A stretch of DNA of 12,384 nucleotides from CANHVK01 sp044232905 (lineage in GTDB: Bacteria; Bacteroidota; Bacteroidia; Flavobacteriales_D; Crocinitomicaceae). The notes under the pieces were generated by a model, which saw only the letters and a list, made by a program, of their open reading frames with translations, made no database searches and was not told where the DNA came from. A program made the position numbers and the translations under genes. Shown in pieces: positions 6,515 through 12,384 of the stretch. The stretch is from positions 1-12,384 of the forward strand of contig JBIIKZ010000066.1 in assembly GCA_044232905.1 (NCBI GenBank). Reading direction: 5' to 3'. Within the stretch, counting starts at the first letter, position 1. Each line of letters begins with the position of its first letter.

Positions 6515-8451
6515 TAGTACTTTTTTTAAATTTATCATTTGTTGTTTTAGGGCAAACAAGCAAACGCGTATTAAAATACCGCGCGGAACAAAATATTGAA
6601 CAAGAAGATTATATAGAAGCGGCAAAATATTATGACTCAATTATCCAAAGAGATAGTACTGATTATCAAACATTACAAACATATTCTGAAATATTAATTA
6701 AAACAAAGTATTTTGTTAAAGCCGAACTAATTTTAAAAAAAATAATCTCCTTATCGAATAGTCAAATAAATAAACAAAACACATTATTACAACTCGCATA
6801 CGTAAACAAACAACTCGGAAAATATACGGAAGCATTAAATTATTTGAATTATTGTTCAAGCGAATTTAAAAAATCAAATGATTTAAAATCATTAAACAAA
6901 GTCACTCGTGAAATAGAATCTTGTCAATGGGCAATGATGAACCTTCCTGACACATTAAAATATAGTATTCATAAAATACATGGTATTTCTAATGAAGATT
7001 CAGAATTTGGCCATGCAGTGGTTGGTCCTCTTCTAATAATAAGCGCTTTGAAATGCGATAATTGTAATGACTCAATCGGATTTTCAAAAGAAGGATACAC
7101 CAATAAATTATATTCGATTTTAAAAGAAAATGGAAGCCAATTAAAAGAAATTAAATCCATTAACTCTAATATCAATCACACTTCCAATGGTACTTTTTCG
7201 AGTGACAAAAAGAAATTCTACTTCAGTTCTTGCACTATTTTACCTGAAAATAAAAAATGCAAAATACTTGTAAGTAATTACATAGATGGCAGTTGGTCAA
7301 CTCCTGACACCTTAAAAGGTGAAGTTAATAACAAAGAATATTCTTATTCAATGCCTGCATTTGCAAAAATACAAGGTAAAGATTATCTGTTTTTTTGTTC
7401 GGATAATAAATACAGTCAGGGTGGACTAGATATTTTTTATGGATCAATTAATCAAAACACGATTAAAGAGGTAAAACCAATAAATTATATTAATTCCATA
7501 GAGGATGATATTGCTCCGTTCTATGATGACGCCACATTAACCTTATATTTTTCTTCTACTTGGTTTAACGGATTCGGAGGATACGATTTACAGAAAACAA
7601 ATTTCAAACCGAATAAAACAAGTAAAATTGAAAACCTAGGAATTCCTTTTAATAGTTCAAACAATGATACGTATTTGGTAAAAGATTCTATGAACTACTT
7701 CATCTCAAGCAACCGAAATCATGCATCTTTAAACAAGAATTGCTGTACGGATATTTACCAATTAAAACCACAATTGATTATTAGTGAAACGATAAAAATA
7801 GACACCACTTTTAATCGTTTGAAAGAGTTAACCAAAATGAATTCAGAAAAAAATATCGGAAAATTAGAAAAACTAATACCAATATCACTCTACTTCCATA
7901 ATGATATTCCTAATCCAAAATCATCCGATTCAACTACTCATGTAAATTATTTAGAAACCTATGAAAATTATAACCAATTAAATATAGTTTATCAAACTAA
8001 ATATGGATTTGGATTAGAAGAAGATAAAAAAAATATTGCCAAAATGGAGATAAATGAATTCTTTATCGAAAATCTTCAGAAAGGCAAAAAAGATTTAGAT
8101 GAATTTTTAGATATTTTAGTAGAAGAACTTAAAAAAGGAGAGAAATTTGAATTAATATTTAAAGGGTATGCAAGTCCATTAGCTAAAAATGATTATAATA
8201 AATTCCTGAGTAAACGCAGAATTAATTCTGTAAGAAATTACATAGCAATCTATAAAAATGGTATACTGTTAAATTACTTAATTCCTGACAATAATAATAT
8301 TATAGCTTTATCTTTCAAAGAGGAAGGTTTTGGAGAATTTTTATCCGACAAATTAGTTAGTGACAATCCAAATGACAAAAGAAATTCAATTTATTCCAAA
8401 AAAGCGGCGCTAGAACGAAAAGTAGAAATTATCGGATTTAGAATTCGATAA
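6496..8451 (+). CDS. PorE-like TPR / PD40 beta-propeller / OmpA-like envelope protein
   Basis: A 651-residue protein exported by an N-terminal signal (residues 2-19, ending LGQ). Domains in order: TPR-like helices at about 22-145 (EQEDYIEAAKYYDSII, then GKYTEALNYLNYC); a WD40/PD40-type propeller at about 165-425 with repeated strand motifs (KKFYFSSC, DYLFFCSD, LTLYFSST, MNYFISSNR, and a closing CCTDIY at 416-421); and a C-terminal OmpA-like domain at about 460-651 (ISLYFHND 463-470, FKGYASPLA 555-563, YNKFLSKRRINSVRNY 567-582). This resembles PorE, which is thought to link the T9SS outer-membrane parts to peptidoglycan. In classical OmpA domains the loop is 'GHTD'; here it is GYAS, so the Asp that binds diaminopimelate is replaced by Ser560, while the conserved Arg (575) remains. 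It overlaps the PorP-like gene, supporting a paired function. Confidence 0.9.
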   Translation: MFRLFIIVLFLNLSFVVLGQTSKRVLKYRAEQNIEQEDYIEAAKYYDSIIQRDSTDYQTLQTYSEILIKTKYFVKAELILKKIISLSNSQINKQNTLLQLAYVNKQLGKYTEALNYLNYCSSEFKKSNDLKSLNKVTREIESCQWAMMNLPDTLKYSIHKIHGISNEDSEFGHAVVGPLLIISALKCDNCNDSIGFSKEGYTNKLYSILKENGSQLKEIKSINSNINHTSNGTFSSDKKKFYFSSCTILPENKKCKILVSNYIDGSWSTPDTLKGEVNNKEYSYSMPAFAKIQGKDYLFFCSDNKYSQGGLDIFYGSINQNTIKEVKPINYINSIEDDIAPFYDDATLTLYFSSTWFNGFGGYDLQKTNFKPNKTSKIENLGIPFNSSNNDTYLVKDSMNYFISSNRNHASLNKNCCTDIYQLKPQLIISETIKIDTTFNRLKELTKMNSEKNIGKLEKLIPISLYFHNDIPNPKSSDSTTHVNYLETYENYNQLNIVYQTKYGFGLEEDKKNIAKMEINEFFIENLQKGKKDLDEFLDILVEELKKGEKFELIFKGYASPLAKNDYNKFLSKRRINSVRNYIAIYKNGILLNYLIPDNNNIIALSFKEEGFGEFLSDKLVSDNPNDKRNSIYSKKAALERKVEIIGFRIR

Positions 8452-8479
8452 TCTTACAACTTTTTCTATATTTATAATT

Positions 8480-9880
8480 ATGGAAAAACCAAAAAGAATA
8501 TTATTTCTTGATTTAATGCGTGTTTTAGCATTATTTATGATGATTCAAGGTCATACTACCTATGATTTTTTGGATTTATCTATTCGCGATGGTCATAGCA
8601 CTGGAATCAAAATATGGACAATGTTACGAGGTTATACAGCACCTTTTTTCATGATGGTGTCAGGAGCTGTATTCACATTCTTAATGCTTTCACAAGAACA
8701 AGAGGACGGTTCTAATCCAAGAGTTAAAGCAGGAATTAATAGAATATTTACCCTTTTATTTTGGGGCTATTTATTAAATTTTCCTATTTATGAAATTGGG
8801 CAAATTTTCACAAAAGAAGGATTAAATCACTTTTTATCAGTGAGTATTGGAGAAACATTTTTTACTATTTTTTGGATTTCCTTGTGTATATACATCTACA
8901 AATCCATAACGAATAAAGAAGCTGTTTACCAAGATAATGAAATTAAAAAATTATTTAGAGAAGGTGCCCTCAAACATATTAGATTTAGAGAAACGCTATT
9001 CAATAAGAACTATTTTGAACAAGAAGATAAAAAGAAAAGATTACTAACATCCGTTTTTGGAGGGGTTATAATAAGTATTCCATTTTTAATCATATCTAAT
9101 GTTTTAACGCTTGAAGAGAAACAAAGAGCACTACGCGTAGATGTACTTCATATTATCGCACTAGGTTTACTTACAATTATGTTTGTTTACTTTATTTCTA
9201 GACACAAAAAATGGATTATGACATCCGTTTACTTTATATTAATGCTGATAATAATATCCTCATTTCCTTTACTTAACAATGTTGATTTATCGCACCTACC
9301 AATATTTGTAGCTCCTTATTTAAATGATTTTGAAACAAAATCAATGTTTCCTCTAACTCCCTGGCTTGCATATATTTTCGCTGGCGCTCTCCTCGGTTTG
9401 TGGCTAAATTATGAAATTAAAAAACCAAATTTCGAGAAAATAATTGGAATAAAATTAGCCTTTGTGGGACTTGGATTTATTTTTTTATCGGAAATAGGAA
9501 ATCATTTTGAGATGTATTATTATGGGAAAAGTTACTTTTGGCACGATAGTCCAAATCTAATCTATCATAGGATAGGCATTGTTTTAAGTGTTGGAGCTAT
9601 TATGGCGTTTTTAAGTTTAATTGTAAAAGACCTACCAAAGTTTATGAAACAAATGAGTAGAAATACTTTATGGCTGTATGTAGGGCATTTGATAATCATC
9701 TACCAATTTGTAAAACCAATAATCGGATATAAAACAAGATATAATGTACCAATAACACTTGTTTGTATAACACTAATGTTTGTTTTAATGTATCTACAAA
9801 CACGTATTATACTTTATGTACAAAAGAACAATGGTTACGCAGATACGATCAAGAAATTAATCAGATACAAAACAAATTGA
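8480..9880 (+). CDS. Polytopic acyltransferase, HGSNAT/DUF1624-like
   Basis: A 466-residue integral membrane protein with about 11-12 hydrophobic segments. It opens with the family pattern RILFLDLMRVLALFMMIQGH (6-25), then a polar stretch with His39, MLRGYTAPFFMMVSGAVF (48-65), RVDVLHIIALGLLT (219-232), and FPLTPWLAYIFAGALLGLW (290-308). This matches the heparan-alpha-glucosaminide N-acetyltransferase-type membrane acyltransferases, which move an acetyl group across the membrane from acetyl-CoA to a sugar amine or other acceptor. Either His25 or His39 could be the catalytic histidine; I cannot decide without an alignment. The natural acceptor is unknown and may be an envelope glycan or lipid. 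A charged loop of about 50 residues (141-190) interrupts the membrane segments. The ATG is 28 nt after the PorE-like stop, so it may be cotranscribed with that pair, although no functional link is established. It converges with the minus-strand HIT gene. Confidence 0.88.
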   Translation: MEKPKRILFLDLMRVLALFMMIQGHTTYDFLDLSIRDGHSTGIKIWTMLRGYTAPFFMMVSGAVFTFLMLSQEQEDGSNPRVKAGINRIFTLLFWGYLLNFPIYEIGQIFTKEGLNHFLSVSIGETFFTIFWISLCIYIYKSITNKEAVYQDNEIKKLFREGALKHIRFRETLFNKNYFEQEDKKKRLLTSVFGGVIISIPFLIISNVLTLEEKQRALRVDVLHIIALGLLTIMFVYFISRHKKWIMTSVYFILMLIIISSFPLLNNVDLSHLPIFVAPYLNDFETKSMFPLTPWLAYIFAGALLGLWLNYEIKKPNFEKIIGIKLAFVGLGFIFLSEIGNHFEMYYYGKSYFWHDSPNLIYHRIGIVLSVGAIMAFLSLIVKDLPKFMKQMSRNTLWLYVGHLIIIYQFVKPIIGYKTRYNVPITLVCITLMFVLMYLQTRIILYVQKNNGYADTIKKLIRYKTN

Positions 9881-9882
9881 TT

Positions 9883-9907
9883 AAAAAAGCTACACTTGAA
9901 GTAGACT
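9883..9907 (-). terminator. Rho-independent-type terminator after greA-HIT operon
   Basis: On the minus strand, AGTCTAC (9907-9901) pairs with GTAGCT (9893-9888) with a bulged T, over a 7 nt loop, followed by six T (complement of 9883-9888). It begins 34 bp past the HIT stop. The stem is short, so support is moderate. It lies between the two convergent operons. Confidence 0.45.
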
Positions 9908-9940
9908 TTAATTGCGATACTGGTAATGTAATTCTGATTA

Positions 9941-10330
9941 TTAGAATGATCTTATATTATTTGCAATTTGTTCTAATTCTAAAGAATCAAGTTTCAATTT
10001 AGCTGCTGAAAAATTCATATCTAACAAAGCATTCATTGGTACTAAATGAATATGCGCATGTGGAACTTCTAAACCAATTACGGTAACTCCAACTTTTTTA
10101 CAAGGATATGCTAATTTAATTTTACCTGCAACTTGTTTACTGAAAATCATCATTTTACCCAACAAATCATCTTCAATATCAAATATGTAATCAACTTCAA
10201 CTTTAGGTATGACCAAAACATGTCCCTTTGTCAATGGTTGTATATCCAAAAAGGCTAAAAATTCATCGGATTCCGCAACTTTATAACATGGGATTTCACC
10301 ATTAACTATTTTAGTAAACAACGAAGCCAT
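9941..10330 (-). CDS. HIT-family nucleotide-binding hydrolase
   Basis: A 129-residue, full-length HIT protein. The motif HAHIHLVP (91-98) is the histidine triad; the second His (H93) is by analogy the nucleophile that forms a nucleotidyl intermediate. The typical start is present: FTKIVNGEIPCYKV (5-18), AFLDIQPLTKGHVLVIPK (26-43). The usual Gly-Gln before the triad is replaced by IGLEVPHAH, a form that I believe is common in Bacteroidota HIT proteins. HIT proteins hydrolyse phosphoramidate or dinucleotide substrates; the cellular substrate is not predictable here. Its ATG overlaps the greA stop by one base (TAATG), so translation is probably coupled. It is likely a housekeeping cytoplasmic protein. 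Confidence 0.95.
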   Translation of the reverse strand: MASLFTKIVNGEIPCYKVAESDEFLAFLDIQPLTKGHVLVIPKVEVDYIFDIEDDLLGKMMIFSKQVAGKIKLAYPCKKVGVTVIGLEVPHAHIHLVPMNALLDMNFSAAKLKLDSLELEQIANNIRSF

Positions 10331-10803
10331 TATCTAGAAATATCCATTATTTCAAACTGAATAATTCCATTAGGAGTTGTAACATCTGCAATTTCTCCTA
10401 TTTTTTTTCCTAATAAACCTTTACCTATTGGAGAATCAATGGAGATCTTTTTTGCTTTTAAGTCTGCTTCGTTTTCAGCAACAATTGTATATTCCATTTC
10501 AACTCCATTAGAAATGTTTTTTATTCTAACTTTCGTAAGAATAAAAACTTTAGAAGTATCAATTGTTGACTCATCAATTATACGCGCATTAGATAAAATA
10601 CCTTCCATTTTAGAAATCTTCATTTCTAACAAGCCTTGCGCTTCTTTTGCTGCATCATACTCCGCATTTTCAGACAAATCACCTTTGTCTCTTGCTTCTG
10701 CAATTTGATCAGAAATAGATGGGCGCATTACAGTCTTCATTTCGTGTAATTCATCACGAAGTTTTTTTAAACCCTCTTCTGTATAATAAGTAATTTGAGA
10801 CAT
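10330..10803 (-). CDS. greA: Transcription elongation factor GreA
   Basis: A 157-residue protein of normal length. The N-terminal coiled coil runs to about residue 75 and carries the tip motif EARDKGDLSENAEYDAAKE (36-54), where D42 and E45 correspond to the acidic pair that coordinates the second Mg2+ in RNA polymerase. The C-terminal FKBP-like domain (about 80-157) contains the DSPIGKGLLGKKIGE segment (123-137). GreA enters the RNA polymerase secondary channel and stimulates cleavage of backtracked RNA, rescuing arrested complexes. It is transcribed with the HIT gene as an operon. The leader is peculiar: a terminator hairpin ends only about 15 nt before the ATG, so the promoter must overlap or lie upstream of that hairpin. 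Confidence 0.97.
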   Translation of the reverse strand: MSQITYYTEEGLKKLRDELHEMKTVMRPSISDQIAEARDKGDLSENAEYDAAKEAQGLLEMKISKMEGILSNARIIDESTIDTSKVFILTKVRIKNISNGVEMEYTIVAENEADLKAKKISIDSPIGKGLLGKKIGEIADVTTPNGIIQFEIMDISR

Positions 10804-10818
10804 ATGTTGAAATTATAT

Positions 10819-10846
10819 AAAAAACGAAGAGAGTCATACGACTCTC
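10819..10846 (-). terminator. Rho-independent terminator downstream of PorV-like gene, also in greA leader
   Basis: On the minus strand, a perfect 7 bp stem (GAGAGTC 10846-10840 with GACTCTC 10835-10829) with a 4 nt loop (GTAT) is followed by TTCG and six T (10824-10819). It is the clearest terminator in the window. It lies 24 bp after the PorV-like stop and 15 bp before greA's ATG, so it can terminate the porV-like transcript or, if greA is transcribed from the -7 element at 10856-10863, attenuate greA. Confidence 0.75.
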
Positions 10847-10855
10847 AACAGTTAA

Positions 10856-10863
10856 CAAAATTA
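10856..10863 (-). promoter_or_regulatory. Candidate -7 element for greA-HIT operon
   Basis: TAATTTTG on the minus strand, a full match to TAnnTTTG and identical to the octamer in front of the 178-aa gene. It lies 6 nt after the PorV-like stop. A start about 7 nt downstream (near 10849) would put the terminator hairpin within the first bases of the greA mRNA. A -33 TTG at the right spacing is not visible (the nearest is 29 bp away). Confidence 0.45.
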
Positions 10864-10869
10864 TAAAAA

Positions 10870-11961
10870 TTATTTTAAACTAATAGAAACTCCAAAACTG
10901 TGAATCAATCCAAATGGATTTGACATTCTAACAGCGTATTCTAAACCAATAGCTGATTGCTTTTTAACTCCTTCAGCTGTTGTTTTTCTAGAAATCAAGT
11001 CAACAGACATACCAGCAGTTAATCCGGATAAAGCATTAGTCCTATTAGCGGAATTTGTAATGTTTTTTTCATAAACATATCCAGCACGTACATTGAAAGC
11101 AGCTATACCTGTATTAAAAAGATAATCTAATCCAAGTCTATATTGATCATTTGAAAATGAATTTGCTGTAAAAGCAAATGCTGCGGTAAATTTATTGTCA
11201 CTAACAGTATCATTTATAATATCATAAGAAACACCCATAGACATCATGGAAGGAAGCTCATATTTTTGAGAACGTTGATCCGTCGTAATATTTGTTCCAT
11301 TTTTAATTACTGTAACCTGTGTACCTAAACCATCACCACTCATTGTCATAGGAGCACCAATATTTTTCAAGGTAATCCCCATTTTCATACGATCTAATTT
11401 ACCAGTAACATATTTGATACCTGCATCAATTGCGATACCTGTTGAACCCAAGTTTGAAATTGACTCGTTTAATACTTTAAGATTAAATCCTCCAGAAATA
11501 GAAGTCGTAAAGGACTTTGCATACCCTAAATTAATAACGGACATTTTAGGGGAAAATTTACCTATACCTCCTTCTGGATTATCTACTGTAGTAATCATAA
11601 GATCACCAAAACTCATTGATTGAACACTTAATGCAATTACACTAGAAGAACTAATTCTCTGAGCAATACCAGCACTTGAGAATGGAATCCCTGCACTTCC
11701 TAACCAATTTGTAAAGTTAAATTTTAATTGGGTTTTATCCGTTTGAGCTAGACCAGCAATATTGGTAAAAGTAGCCTCCAACCCCATCGAACTAGCAACA
11801 TTTGCATCGCCTAATGCTGAAGATCTACACCATGGATTAATCAATAATTGAGATGCTCCTGCTGAACCAGCACGGTCTTCATTTCCTGCAAAAATAATGG
11901 AAGAAATGGAGAACAAAATGGAAAAGATTCCGATTTTTTTTATGTTGATTGAATTTTTCAT
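10870..11961 (-). CDS. PorV/PorQ-family outer-membrane protein
   Basis: A 363-residue protein with a signal peptide (MKNSINIKKIGIFSILFSIS, with cleavage near FAG-N at 25-27). The family entry motif NEDRAGSAGASQLLINPWCR (27-46) and GLEATFTNIAGLA (60-72) follow. The rest is amphipathic strands ending in SLK, as in outer-membrane barrels. PorV (LptO) carries T9SS cargo from the translocon to the attachment complex at the outer membrane; PorQ and related shorter members do related work. This one may be a cargo-specific paralogue rather than the core PorV: it sits 18 nt after the stop of a protein ending in a secretion-type domain, an arrangement I recall as recurring in Flavobacteriales. The Cys at 45 (NPWCRSS) replaces the more usual Ala. 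It is the last gene before a clear terminator. Confidence 0.92.
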   Translation of the reverse strand: MKNSINIKKIGIFSILFSISSIIFAGNEDRAGSAGASQLLINPWCRSSALGDANVASSMGLEATFTNIAGLAQTDKTQLKFNFTNWLGSAGIPFSSAGIAQRISSSSVIALSVQSMSFGDLMITTVDNPEGGIGKFSPKMSVINLGYAKSFTTSISGGFNLKVLNESISNLGSTGIAIDAGIKYVTGKLDRMKMGITLKNIGAPMTMSGDGLGTQVTVIKNGTNITTDQRSQKYELPSMMSMGVSYDIINDTVSDNKFTAAFAFTANSFSNDQYRLGLDYLFNTGIAAFNVRAGYVYEKNITNSANRTNALSGLTAGMSVDLISRKTTAEGVKKQSAIGLEYAVRMSNPFGLIHSFGVSISLK

Positions 11962-11979
11962 ACTAATCTCATTTTACAA

Positions 11980-12384
11980 TTAAATGTTCTCTAAATCGAT
12001 TTGTCTTACACCACCAAAGAACTTAATGATGGTTTCACCAACACCAGGAACTTCTACGTGAATTAAATAAACACCACTAGCAATTGGAATAGCTTGATTA
12101 TTTTTCATATCCCAGTCAATGTAATAAACACGTTTTTCTGTTTCATCCGAAGTATGATCAATTTTAAATGATCGTACAAGTTTACCACTCAAATTATAAA
12201 TTGAAATATTACATTTAGCAGGCAAGTTTGTTATTTTAACTCTAGTATCTAAACGACTTTTTTCATATTCAGAATAAGCATAGTATGGATTAGGAACTAC
12301 ATTAACTAATGATAAAGCATTTTTTTGTACATCTTGACTAGCAACAGTTGTAGCTATTTCATACATAGACCATCCATACATCGG
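11980..12384 (-). CDS. C-terminus of a secreted-type protein with FlgD/T9SS-like C-terminal domain, 5'-truncated
   Basis: The frame is open to the window edge, so only the last 134 residues are seen; the upstream part lies outside. The visible end has a boundary segment (SLVNVVPNPYYAY) followed by an Ig-like beta domain: ISIYNLSGKLVRSF, a YYIDWDMKN strand, and GVYLIHVEVPGVGETIIKFF. The VVPNPYY, IYNLSGKLVR and SGVYLIHV patterns match the FlgD-like/T9SS type A C-terminal domains that guide secretion through the T9SS. Unlike usual type A domains, which end shortly after the final lysine strand, this one continues for 13 residues (GGVRQIDLENI last). The linked downstream PorV/PorQ-family gene suggests the pair works together. 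A methionine at 12379-12381 should not be taken as the start, because the frame continues upstream. Confidence 0.85.
   Translation of the reverse strand, partial: PMYGWSMYEIATTVASQDVQKNALSLVNVVPNPYYAYSEYEKSRLDTRVKITNLPAKCNISIYNLSGKLVRSFKIDHTSDETEKRVYYIDWDMKNNQAIPIASGVYLIHVEVPGVGETIIKFFGGVRQIDLENI

Noticed and set aside
8467..8474. TATATTTA as a -7 element for the acyltransferase
   Set aside because: It ends 5 bp before the ATG, so the transcript would start at or inside the gene; no -33 is seen either.
9763..10002. 79-codon plus-strand frame overlapping the acyltransferase end
   Set aside because: It is out of frame with the acyltransferase and runs into the HIT gene antisense; its translation is low-complexity and resembles nothing.
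10439..10708. 89-codon plus-strand frame opposite greA
   Set aside because: It is antisense to a certain greA and its translation is an artefact of the GreA codon pattern.
11414..11623. 69-codon plus-strand frame opposite the PorV-like gene
   Set aside because: It is antisense to a well-supported gene and has no independent start signals.
1..12384. Defence system, mobile element, CRISPR or phage island
   Set aside because: No transposase, integrase, nuclease, toxin-antitoxin pair or spaced repeats are found; composition is even and gene content is core envelope and housekeeping.

Overview
This AT-rich window (roughly 30% GC by eye) looks like a chromosomal segment of a Bacteroidota bacterium, most likely of the order Flavobacteriales. 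The grounds are type IX secretion system (T9SS) family proteins (a PorP/SprF-like protein, a PorE-like TPR/beta-propeller/OmpA protein, a PorV/PorQ-family barrel, and a secreted-type C-terminal domain), Bacteroidota-type -7 promoter octamers (TAnnTTTG), and an absence of strong Shine-Dalgarno sequences. The genus is not determinable here. All genes look vertically inherited in style; I see no insertion sequence, prophage, CRISPR array, tRNA or rRNA.

Layout. Positions 1-2279 (+) hold the 3' end of a polytopic membrane protein gene of unknown function, overlapping by 4 nt a lipoprotein that resembles a shortened, probably catalytically dead amidohydrolase. Positions 2333-4728 (+) hold a long-chain acyl-CoA synthetase closely followed by rsmG (16S rRNA m7G527 methyltransferase). 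A convergent gene at 4739-5275 (-) encodes an unrecognised 178-residue protein. It and the next + strand unit share a 240 bp divergent intergenic region. Positions 5516-9880 (+) hold a PorP/SprF-like outer-membrane protein, the overlapping PorE-like lipid/peptidoglycan-side partner, and a polytopic acyltransferase of the HGSNAT/DUF1624 type. These converge on a minus-strand block at 9941-12384. That block reads, in transcription order: the C-terminus of a large secreted-type protein (cut by the window edge), a PorV/PorQ-family barrel, a rho-independent terminator, greA, and a HIT-family nucleotide hydrolase.

How the genes relate. The T9SS-linked pairs (PorP/SprF-like + PorE-like; PorV/PorQ-like + C-terminal-domain protein) are the thematic core: envelope proteins of the gliding/secretion class. 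greA and the HIT gene form a housekeeping operon with a TAATG start/stop overlap. Acyl-CoA synthetase and rsmG are translationally close but functionally unrelated.

I do not find convincing evidence of a new multi-gene system. The points most worth checking are the degenerate lipoprotein amidohydrolase, the orphan PorP/PorE pair with no giant adhesin beside it, the promoter/terminator overlay in front of greA, and the unrecognised 178-residue protein.
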